From the NCBI GenBank assembly GCA_002448875.1, contig DKAS01000146.1, positions 2,596 through 16,836 on the forward strand: a stretch of 14,241 bases of DNA, read 5' to 3'. Positions 1-6,418 of the stretch are shown piece after piece. A model generated the notes under the pieces. The model saw nothing but the letters and a program-made list of their open reading frames with translations. It searched no databases and was not told where the DNA came from. Source of the DNA: Proteobacteria bacterium UBA6920. GTDB taxonomy: Bacteria > Pseudomonadota > Gammaproteobacteria > SG8-11. Made by a program: the position numbers and the translations under genes. Every line of letters starts with the position of its first letter. Positions within the stretch are counted from its first letter, which is position 1.

Positions 1-944
1 ACCGAAACCAGCATGATGTTCATGATGCCGACGCCGCCCACCAGCAGCGATACCGACGCCGCGATCAGGCCGATCAGAGAAATGTTGGATAGAATGCGAT
101 TGGCCGTGTTGATCCAGGATTCCATGGTGTCCGCCGTATACTGGAAACGATCGCCGTAGCGCCGGTTGAGCAGGCCGGTCACCTGCTCCACTGCATCCCG
201 GGTCTGTGCCACGGAATGCGCCTCGATCAGCAACTGGTGGATGTCCTTGGAGGACAGCAGCTGCTGATGCACACTGTAGGGGATGTAGACTTTGTTGTTG
301 ACGTCGTAGTTTTCCGCCGCGCCGATGCTGGCAAGAAAATCCCGGTGTTTTTCCTTGAGCACGCCGATAATCACGAACTTCTGCTCGCCGAGGCGGATAG
401 ACTTGCCCAATGGACTTAAATGCTGGCCGAACAGGTGTTCCTGGACCGCCGGGCCGATGATGGCGACATTGCGCCGGTTATCGATATCCTCGTCGCGGAA
501 GTTGCGGCCGAGGGTGAATTCATCGCGGGAAATCTCGAAAAATTCGCCGTCCACCCCTTCCAGGATGGCGTTGTCGAAGCGGTTGCCATAGCGGAACAAT
601 TGCTGCCAGTCGGCGTAATAGACTTCAGGCGATACCCGGCTGACCGCCGGACAGCATCCCTGCCGGATCTGCTCCAGATCGAGGTTGGTAATGCCGGAGC
701 CGCTGCGTTCGCTGTTGTATGGACCCTCCTGCTCACGGTGGCGATAGATCCAGATGGTTTGCAGGCCATAGCTGGCCAGTTCGGAAAACACGTAGTGATG
801 CACCGTCTGGGTGACGGTACCTACGGCCATGACCGCGACGATGCCGATGAAGATGCCGAGAATGCTCAACAGGGTGCGCAGCAGATTGTCGCGCAACGCC
901 CAGAACGCCTGCAGGTAGATATCACGAAGTTGTCCAAGCATCAT
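1..944 (-). CDS. MacB-type ABC transporter permease (FtsX family), C-terminus cut by window edge
   Basis: This is the membrane subunit of a MacAB-like exporter in the inner membrane. Reading the minus strand from tandem ATG codons at 944/941 gives an open frame to the window edge (314 codons, no stop). It starts MMLGQLRDIYLQAFWALRDN, followed by a first membrane helix at about residues 20-45 (TLLSILGIFIGIVAVMAVG). A long extracytoplasmic MacB_PCD-like domain follows. Near the edge is the FtsX/MacB hallmark LVGGVGIMNIMLVS, at nt 5-46, which begins the C-terminal helices; roughly the last 90 residues lie outside. It starts 16 bp after the ATPase stop, so it is the third gene of the operon. In E. 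coli MacB the ATPase and permease are one chain; here they are separate, as in YknYZ-type systems. The substrate cannot be inferred. The family call is firm; which of the two ATGs is used is open. Confidence 0.93.
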   Translation of the reverse strand, partial: MMLGQLRDIYLQAFWALRDNLLRTLLSILGIFIGIVAVMAVGTVTQTVHHYVFSELASYGLQTIWIYRHREQEGPYNSERSGSGITNLDLEQIRQGCCPAVSRVSPEVYYADWQQLFRYGNRFDNAILEGVDGEFFEISRDEFTLGRNFRDEDIDNRRNVAIIGPAVQEHLFGQHLSPLGKSIRLGEQKFVIIGVLKEKHRDFLASIGAAENYDVNNKVYIPYSVHQQLLSSKDIHQLLIEAHSVAQTRDAVEQVTGLLNRRYGDRFQYTADTMESWINTANRILSNISLIGLIAASVSLLVGGVGIMNIMLVS

Positions 945-960
945 GCGGTCAATCCAGGAA

Positions 961-1635
961 TCAATTGTAAGTGATTTTCTCGATGACGCCGTCTTTCATC
1001 CGCGCGACGCGCTTGGCATAGGCCGCAATATCGTCTTCGTGGGTGACCATGACAATAGTCTTGCCCGCGCGGTTGAGGGATTGAAACAAGGTCATGATGT
1101 CGTGCCCGGTCCTGGTATCCAGGCTGCCGGTCGGTTCATCGGCGATGATGACGTCGGGATCGTTGACCAGCGCCCGGGCAATGGCCACGCGTTGCTGCTG
1201 CCCGCCCGACAGCTTGGCGGGCACGTGATACATGCGATCCCGTAAACCCACCAGATTGAGAGAATTCGCCGCCCGTTGCATGCGCTGCGGCGGCTGCACC
1301 CCGGCGTAGATCATCGGCAATTCGACATTGCGCAGGGCATTGAAGCGGGGTATGAGATTGAACATCTGGAACACGAACCCCATATGCCGCAACCGGATGT
1401 GGGTCAGCTCATCTTCGCCCAGCAGATCGATGCGCTGTCCGGAGAACTGATAGACGCCCCGATCCAGGGTATCCAGACAACCGATGATATTGAGCAGGGT
1501 GGACTTACCCGATCCGGAAGGGCCCATGATGGCGATGAAATCGCCTTTATGTATGTTGAGCGACACGCCATTCAGAACGGGCACCAGCATTTCGCCCGCC
1601 CGATAGGCCTTGCTCACATTGATCAGGTCGATCAT
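961..1635 (-). CDS. MacB/LolD-type ABC transporter ATP-binding protein
   Basis: This 224-residue cytoplasmic ATPase powers the adjacent permease. All nucleotide-binding motifs are intact: Walker A GPSGSGKS (38-45), Q-loop Q90, signature LSGGQ (142-146), Walker B VIIADE (162-167), D-loop SLD (171-173) and switch His199. The length and the motif text place it in the MacB/LolD/YknY subgroup, which works with FtsX-like permeases by a mechanotransmission cycle rather than by carrying substrate through the membrane. Its ATG overlaps the stop of the upstream adaptor gene (ATGA, 1635-1632), indicating translational coupling. The permease begins 16 bp downstream. Nothing looks degenerate. LolD is an alternative by sequence alone, but the neighbouring adaptor argues for a MacAB-like tripartite pump. 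Confidence 0.95.
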   Translation of the reverse strand: MIDLINVSKAYRAGEMLVPVLNGVSLNIHKGDFIAIMGPSGSGKSTLLNIIGCLDTLDRGVYQFSGQRIDLLGEDELTHIRLRHMGFVFQMFNLIPRFNALRNVELPMIYAGVQPPQRMQRAANSLNLVGLRDRMYHVPAKLSGGQQQRVAIARALVNDPDVIIADEPTGSLDTRTGHDIMTLFQSLNRAGKTIVMVTHEDDIAAYAKRVARMKDGVIEKITYN

Positions 1636-4208
1636 TCAACGGTTTGCGTGGCGACGATGCGTACGGCATCGCCTTCGTGCAGGGAACTGGCGTCGCGCGG
1701 CATGATGACTTCCTGCCGGGGTTTGACGCCCTGCAGGATTTCCACGTGAGTGAAATCCTCCAGACCGATCACCACCGGGCTGAAATGCACCTTGCCGTTT
1801 TCTATCACCGCAACCCAGGTTTTGCCATTGCGGGTGATGAGCGCCTCAATGGGCAGTTTGATGATGTTGTTGCTGGACGAGGTGCGGATTTCCGCGTCCA
1901 CTTGCTGGCCGAAACGCAGTTCCGGGGCCGAACTGCCCAGGGTTACGAACACGGACACCGTATTGGCGCTGTCCTCGCGGTTGGCGGCGGGCGCGACGCG
2001 GGAAACGGACTCCATCCAGCGCTGTCCCGGATAGGCGTCCGAGGTCAACGCCACCACCTGGCCGATTTTGATGCTGCTGCTGTCGGCGGAGTCGACCTTG
2101 ACCTCGATTTCCTTGGCGCTCAGATCGACCAGGGTAAATATGGCCTCGCTGGGCGAAACCCATTGGCCGACCTGTACGTGACGCGCGGTAACGGTACCGG
2201 AGAACGGCGCCAGAATGGACAGTTTGTCCAGGGACAAACGGGTGGAACGCACTTCCTCTTTGGCCACGCTTTCACGCGCCCGGGCCGATTTCAACGCGGC
2301 CTCTGCTTCATCCACCGCGTATTTCGACACCGCGCCCAACTGGAAGGCATTATTCATGCGGCGCCAGGTTTTCTCCGCCAGCGCCGTTTCTTCCTGAGCG
2401 CTCAACAGATTGCCCTCGGAACGCTTCAGGTCGCTGATCGCCTGCTCGTTCTCCAGTTCGGCCAGAATGTCCCCTTTCTTGACCTGGCTGCCCTCGTTGG
2501 CCTTCAGGGATACGATCTGCCCCGGCGATGAAGGGCTGACATCCACCTTCATTTTGCTGACTACTTTGCCCGGCACGACGATGGCCTGATGAATATTGCC
2601 CAGACCGACGCGCACGGTTTCTACTTCAACCGCGGTTCCACCGGTGAAGAAATCACCAACTCCAGTAAAGAGCAGCAGGATGGCAATGACGCCGGCGCCG
2701 ATAATGATCTTATATTGTTTTACCAGCAAGGCGATTCTGCCCAGGATTTCCGAACTCATATTGCCATAGGGCGATTGATAGAGCGTATCCTGGAAATTGA
2801 CCAGATCAAGATTGATATCCAGGGCGGTGATCATTTTCTTATCGCCGGCGATGGGCTCCGGCGCAGCGTTTTCCCGCTTCGCCTCGCTCTGGGTCGATGC
2901 CGGCCTTTCCTGACCGGGAATCAGGCCGGAAAACAGGTTTTCGAAATCCGTTTCCGACGGTGCCGCCTGTTCGATATTGAAATGATTGGCTTCCTTTTCC
3001 CTGACTGGCGGTTTGCGGGTCGTGGGAACGGCCGGCTCCGCCGGACGCGCGTCATGTTGACGGGGGCGAACGGCGGCCGGTACCGGCTTTTCGTCGGGAT
3101 AGTTTTGCGGAGAGTCCGCGGCATCAGCCGCCTTGGCACGTGCCTGGGCCCGCAACTTGGCAATCAAGGCCGCGGCGTCGTTCATCTGCTTCTTACTGTG
3201 TTCCTGATGTTCCCAGAACGACCCCTGCTGTCGATGCCCCGCCAGGCGCTCCAGGCCCTGGCGCGATTTTTCGCTGATCTTTTCCACGGCGGTAATCACC
3301 GCGCCCTTCAGCGCCTGGGTGAGATTATTGCCTGCGGGCGCAAATGGACTGACCGGCAGATCGGAAAGATCATCGGGCAGCGGTGGTTGCGTCTGCATAC
3401 GCTGCCCCAGCGACTGGTTCATAACCGGCGGCGCGGCGGGCGCGGATGGAGGGCGCGCCGGGATACGGTTACCCGAAGGTATGTGTGGTGCGTGCGGCGG
3501 ACGCGGCTTGGGCGGCGTGGCATGGGGCCGCGCCGCCGCGCCGGCAGTTGTGCCGCCACGGATGGTGCTGCGCGGCGGCAAGGGCGCGCCGGGCCGCGGT
3601 CGCGGGCTGGCCGGCGTGCGCGGCGGAGCTGCGTTGCCGGCCGACGACGCCGCGGCCGCTTGCGCCGACGGTGTAGGGGCTGCCGCCGGCTGATCGAACG
3701 GTGCCTCTTGTGGCGGCAGATCAAAACCGCTGAGCGGCGCCATTACCGCCTGCCGGCTGGGAATCAGGTCTCTGACCTTTTCCACCAGCACTTCACCGGA
3801 GATGGGCTTGACCAGAACAGCATTGGCGCCGGCTTCGTACAAACGTAACAGCGTTTCTTTTTCGGTATTGCCGGTGATAACGATGACCGGCAGCAACTTT
3901 TTTAATGGGTGACCGCTGCGCCTGATGAACCGCACCAGTTCGTCGCCGTCCATTCCGGCGTTGTCCAGGTTCATATTGGTGATCAGCAGGTCAAAGTTTT
4001 TTTGCAGAACGGCGACGACGGCCGGTTCGGCCGAGTTGTAGTGGTCGACTTGAAAACCCTGTTCGGTCAGAATCTTCTGCGTGACATAGGCCGACGTTTT
4101 GCTGTCGTCTACATAGCAAATATGACCCAAGCCGCCGTGGGTGTTTAACTTGATGCCCGAACTATCTAATGGTGTGTTGCCCGAGGCTACGCCAGACCAC
4201 TCTTTCAT
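1632..4208 (-). CDS. Pseudo-receiver / Pro-rich linker / MacA-like membrane fusion protein
   Basis: This 858-residue protein has an unusual architecture. (1) Residues about 28-150 form a response-regulator receiver fold: acidic pair D34-D35, Thr112 (VIVITGN) and Lys134 (VLVKPI) are present, but the phospho-acceptor position in LLITNMNL is Asn78 (codon AAT at 3977-3975), with a two-residue insertion before GMDG. (2) About 155-310 is a Pro/Ala/Arg-rich, probably disordered stretch. (3) About 310-495 is a charged segment with predicted helices. (4) 501-518 is one membrane helix (IIIGAGVIAILLLFTGVG). (5) A periplasmic adaptor follows: lipoyl halves about 545-588 and 663-695, alpha-hairpin about 589-661, then beta-barrel and membrane-proximal parts. 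E. coli MacA is about 370 residues, so the N-terminal half is extra and should be cytoplasmic. An AGGTAG site (4219-4214) lies 5 bp before the ATG. First gene of the pump operon, overlapping the ATPase by 4 bp. The receiver could dock a partner without phosphorylation; this is inference. Confidence 0.92.
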   Translation of the reverse strand: MKEWSGVASGNTPLDSSGIKLNTHGGLGHICYVDDSKTSAYVTQKILTEQGFQVDHYNSAEPAVVAVLQKNFDLLITNMNLDNAGMDGDELVRFIRRSGHPLKKLLPVIVITGNTEKETLLRLYEAGANAVLVKPISGEVLVEKVRDLIPSRQAVMAPLSGFDLPPQEAPFDQPAAAPTPSAQAAAASSAGNAAPPRTPASPRPRPGAPLPPRSTIRGGTTAGAAARPHATPPKPRPPHAPHIPSGNRIPARPPSAPAAPPVMNQSLGQRMQTQPPLPDDLSDLPVSPFAPAGNNLTQALKGAVITAVEKISEKSRQGLERLAGHRQQGSFWEHQEHSKKQMNDAAALIAKLRAQARAKAADAADSPQNYPDEKPVPAAVRPRQHDARPAEPAVPTTRKPPVREKEANHFNIEQAAPSETDFENLFSGLIPGQERPASTQSEAKRENAAPEPIAGDKKMITALDINLDLVNFQDTLYQSPYGNMSSEILGRIALLVKQYKIIIGAGVIAILLLFTGVGDFFTGGTAVEVETVRVGLGNIHQAIVVPGKVVSKMKVDVSPSSPGQIVSLKANEGSQVKKGDILAELENEQAISDLKRSEGNLLSAQEETALAEKTWRRMNNAFQLGAVSKYAVDEAEAALKSARARESVAKEEVRSTRLSLDKLSILAPFSGTVTARHVQVGQWVSPSEAIFTLVDLSAKEIEVKVDSADSSSIKIGQVVALTSDAYPGQRWMESVSRVAPAANREDSANTVSVFVTLGSSAPELRFGQQVDAEIRTSSSNNIIKLPIEALITRNGKTWVAVIENGKVHFSPVVIGLEDFTHVEILQGVKPRQEVIMPRDASSLHEGDAVRIVATQTVE

Positions 4209-4533
4209 GAAAACTACCTGTTACCTTCCGTATTGACTGGAATTAGTGCATTCCCATAACACGGAATGATATATCGTTATCATTAATACTCTATATAAAT
4301 TTGCAAAAACTTATTTATTATCGGGCTGAATGTAAGATGGATGCGGCTTAGACACGCTGACTGCTTCCACACCCCCTCCCCCTACGACCCCGTGTGTGTG
4401 AATTATAAGATTATATGTTAAATAGATAAACGAAAGTTTTATTATGACGGAGTGTAGTTTAATTTGATTCGCGGATAAATTCTTATTGGGGGGTATTTTG
4501 AATTAAAATGTTGAGCAAGTCTAATCCGCTTGC
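4209..4533. other. AT-rich intergenic region, leader of the pump operon
   Basis: These 325 bases lie between the HDOD gene and the adaptor gene, both on the minus strand. They are much AT-richer than the genes and hold no convincing ORF. They contain a terminator-like repeat at the HDOD end, a C-rich patch (G-rich on the transcribed-sense minus strand) at 4372-4391, a short GT repeat (4392-4400) and two overlapping inverted repeats (4249-4268 and 4265-4284) close to the adaptor start. The operon promoter must lie here if the HDOD terminator works, but I could not pick a clean -35/-10 pair. Confidence 0.7.
4265..4284. promoter_or_regulatory. Inverted repeat, candidate operator upstream of the pump operon
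   Basis: AATGATA (4265-4271), six bases, then TATCATT (4278-4284) is a perfect 7-bp inverted repeat, 57 bp upstream of the adaptor ATG. On the minus strand the core AATGATAA matches the centre of the Fur consensus, but the outer bases match poorly, so Fur is only a guess. A second repeat, CATTCC/GGAATG (4249-4254 / 4263-4268), overlaps its edge. Position and symmetry suit a regulator site; AT-rich chance is possible. Confidence 0.35.
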
Positions 4534-4537
4534 TCAA
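4511..4537 (-). terminator. Probable rho-independent terminator of the first HDOD gene
   Basis: TTGAGCAAG (4511-4519) and CTTGCTCAA (4529-4537) form a perfect 9-bp stem around a 9-base loop. On the minus strand the stem is followed by CATTTTAATT, an imperfect T-rich tail. The stop codon of the HDOD gene (4536-4534) lies inside the first arm, which is unusually tight. The stem is of only moderate GC content, so its strength is uncertain. Confidence 0.6.
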
Positions 4538-5574
4538 TCTCCCGGCATGATCAGCGCCAGGCCTTCAAACAACAACGGATGAGCTTCGCAAATTATTGAA
4601 TCTATTACATTTTCGCTAAGCCCTGTGACGCGCCAGGCTTCCGGGTGAATTCTTTCGTAGTGCCGTTTCCTGTCGTTTTCATGTTCCTCCGCGATGTCCG
4701 AGATAATATTTGCAATATGAACGATGGCGGTATCCACCGGATTTTCCACGGCTAACTCCGGGGTATGGTGGAAACGGATGGTGTCTTCCAGACTTTTTGG
4801 TAAATGCCAGGATTTAACCAGTTCGGCACCAATTTCCGCATGATCAAAGCCAATGATGGTGCGTTCGGCGATGTACGTTTCTTCGCCCGTCAGTTTGATA
4901 CGTTTCAGGGTTTTATTGGCCAAATCCGGGACTTTATGAAAAATGACCAGCTGCCCCAGATCATGCAACACACCGGCGACGAACAAACGCTCGCTGTGGA
5001 GTATTCTGCATTGCTTGGACAGTAGTCGGGAAACGATCCCGGTAAAGATGCTGTGACGCCAGAAAGCCGCCATGTTTTCCAGGTCCATGGGGATGTTGGA
5101 AAAAGTGCGCACGGCCGACACCGCGACCACCAGATCGCGTAGCTCACGAAAGCCTATTACCGTAACGGCGCGACTGATGGTGCTTATTTTCGATTGAAAC
5201 CCATAGAATGAACTGTTGGCCACCCGCAGCAGGCGCGCGGTCAAGGCCGCATCCTGGCTGATGACTTCGCCTATTTCCGTGGCCGAGTATTTCGGGTCAT
5301 CCACCATGAGATTAACCCTGATACAAACATGGGGAAGGGACACCAGCTTTACCATGCCCTTTACCATTGATTCCGGTGTCAAATCGCTTTTCTCTTCGGG
5401 AAGCATTGCTTGTTCACTCATTAGCCACAGGGTTAGCTTGGGTGCGTCGCCGGTCGGTCTGCCCGGCGCGGCGACCTGACGCACTATCACTGTGTTCCCT
5501 ATCGGCGGGGATACGAAATTATTTACGTGCCGGTGATGCGATGTCGTCGTTTTGCGAAGCGAATACAACGTCAT
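4534..5574 (-). CDS. HDOD-domain signalling protein (paralogue 1)
   Basis: The gene encodes 346 residues from the ATG at 5574, most of it one HDOD domain. HDOD proteins are cytoplasmic, HD-related, usually non-catalytic signalling modules tied to cyclic-di-GMP, motility or stress control. Visible blocks are EIGEVISQDAALTARLLRVANSSFYGF, SRAVTVIGFRELRDLV, SERLFVAGVLHDLG (His204-Asp205), GFDHAEIGAELVKSWHLP and RFHH. It aligns without gaps over its core with the HDOD protein at 8627-9523. The start is unsure. The 5574 ATG has an AGGA site 10 bp upstream. The paralogue's start instead lines up with the ATG at 5421 (MSEQ...), exactly 32 residues before the same LVS(L/M)P block, but that ATG has no clear ribosome site. 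The first 51 residues look non-conserved. Divergent from the outer-membrane protein gene; upstream of and co-directional with the pump operon. Confidence 0.9.
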   Translation of the reverse strand: MTLYSLRKTTTSHHRHVNNFVSPPIGNTVIVRQVAAPGRPTGDAPKLTLWLMSEQAMLPEEKSDLTPESMVKGMVKLVSLPHVCIRVNLMVDDPKYSATEIGEVISQDAALTARLLRVANSSFYGFQSKISTISRAVTVIGFRELRDLVVAVSAVRTFSNIPMDLENMAAFWRHSIFTGIVSRLLSKQCRILHSERLFVAGVLHDLGQLVIFHKVPDLANKTLKRIKLTGEETYIAERTIIGFDHAEIGAELVKSWHLPKSLEDTIRFHHTPELAVENPVDTAIVHIANIISDIAEEHENDRKRHYERIHPEAWRVTGLSENVIDSIICEAHPLLFEGLALIMPGD

Positions 5575-5714
5575 TCTGAAAATATCCTGGTGAACCCACT
5601 AATAATTTTCCTTACCCTGCCGATAGCAAGTGTTAGCAATCCCTTGTAACCCGGTAAATTCCTTATCAAATTTGAGAATTGGGGCAAGGGCGAATTTTTT
5701 CTACGAGGCCAGAA
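5575..5714. promoter_or_regulatory. Divergent promoter region between HDOD and outer-membrane protein genes
   Basis: These 140 bases must hold the promoters for both divergent genes. An exact repeat TAGCAA-GTGT-TAGCAA (5624-5639) has a 10-bp period, one DNA turn, as expected for paired sites of a DNA-binding protein. No strong sigma70 promoter could be picked by eye. The HDOD ribosome site (TCCT at 5585-5588, AGGA on the minus strand) lies at one end. Confidence 0.45.
5705..5708 (+). promoter_or_regulatory. Ribosome binding site fixing the start of the outer-membrane protein
   Basis: GAGG is followed by six bases and the ATG at 5715. It favours this ATG over the in-frame TTG at 5679, and the signal peptide begins exactly at 5715. 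Confidence 0.75.
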
Positions 5715-6293
5715 ATGATAAAGAAAGCAGCATGGGGCTTGGCTACACTGGTGACACTGGCAAGCAGTCCGGCGTTGGCGGAAATCGATAGCGGGAATTA
5801 TGTCGGCGTGAGCTACTACCGGGAAAATGTCGAAGGCAAGCTGGAAGGCGAAAACTATCCTACTGATTTGAACAAGCTCGACAGCTTTCATGTGCGCTAT
5901 GGTTTCTTTCTCGCCAGTTTCCTCGCCGTGGAATTTCACGGCGGTGGTTCCCTGCCCTCGTACAACAGTTCGGGACGCAGCGCCGTGAACAACTATTTCG
6001 GCGCCGCCTTCGGCCGTTTGAACATCCCGCTGACGCGCAAGCAGATAAATCTCTATGCGCTGGGCGGTATCGCCACCGGCAGTTACACAGCGGACACCGG
6101 AACGCAGAATGTGGGTGAAATTTCCGACACCAAGACCGGTACCAGCTTCGGCGTGGGCATCGAGGTCTACTCCAACAAAACCACCGGCATGAGTTTCGAG
6201 TTTTACCGCTACCTGCAGGCGGAAGACTTTCGTTCCGACGGCGCGGCCATCGGCTTCGTCCACCACTTCAGCCTGGCCAAACTTCTGTTCTGA
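5715..6293 (+). CDS. Small outer-membrane beta-barrel protein (OMP_b-brl / opacity-like)
   Basis: This 192-residue protein has a clear Sec signal peptide (MIKKAAWGLATLVTLASSPALA, cleavage likely after Ala22). The mature part is rich in alternating aromatic and polar residues (YVGVSYYREN, FHVRYGFFLASFLAVEFHGG, INLYALGGIATGSY, GTSFGVGIEVYSN, GMSFEFYRYLQ). It ends in Phe (SLAKLLF), the C-terminal signature read by the BAM complex. The size and pattern fit an eight-stranded porin-like barrel of the OMP_b-brl family; the ligand or role is unknown. It is too small and of the wrong fold to be a TolC-type partner of the nearby pump. It is divergent from the HDOD gene and followed by the Kelch gene on the same strand after 125 bp. 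An in-frame TTG at 5679 would add 12 residues before the signal peptide and was rejected. Confidence 0.87.
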   Translation: MIKKAAWGLATLVTLASSPALAEIDSGNYVGVSYYRENVEGKLEGENYPTDLNKLDSFHVRYGFFLASFLAVEFHGGGSLPSYNSSGRSAVNNYFGAAFGRLNIPLTRKQINLYALGGIATGSYTADTGTQNVGEISDTKTGTSFGVGIEVYSNKTTGMSFEFYRYLQAEDFRSDGAAIGFVHHFSLAKLLF

Positions 6294-6321
6294 GCCGGTC
6301 TTCGGCACCTGATCCGCTCCG

Positions 6322-6358
6322 GCCGGCATCCGCCCGCGCCGGCGTTACCCCCTTTTTT
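6322..6358 (+). terminator. Possible terminator after the outer-membrane protein gene
   Basis: GCCGGC (6322-6327) and GCCGGC (6338-6343), each self-complementary, can pair around a 10-base loop. A pyrimidine run ending in six T (6353-6358) follows after nine bases. The gap between stem and T-run is longer than in a standard intrinsic terminator, so this is tentative. Confidence 0.35.
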
Positions 6359-6401
6359 CCGCGTTTGAAGAAGAATAAGATGCCTCGATCCGGATTCTGA
6401 C

Positions 6402-6409
6402 AGAGGAAG
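6402..6409 (+). promoter_or_regulatory. Ribosome binding site supporting a TTG start for the Kelch gene
   Basis: AGAGGAAG is a strong purine-rich site nine bases before the TTG at 6419. The next in-frame ATG at 6437 has only a weak GAAG before it. The site overlaps a 10-bp palindrome (GGAAGCTTCC, 6405-6414). Confidence 0.55.
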
Positions 6410-6418
6410 CTTCCAGCC

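Noticed and set aside
1644-2531. A 295-residue open frame on the plus strand
   Set aside because: Antisense to the well-supported adaptor domain; composition only, no motif.
2589-3848. A 419-residue open frame on the plus strand, and shorter ones at 3319-3724 on both strands
   Set aside because: They lie opposite or within the GC-rich Pro/Ala linker of the adaptor gene; the translations are Arg/Gly-rich with no domain, as expected for shadows of biased coding sequence.
5571-6329. A 252-residue open frame on the minus strand
   Set aside because: Antisense to the outer-membrane protein, which has a signal peptide, beta pattern and terminal Phe.
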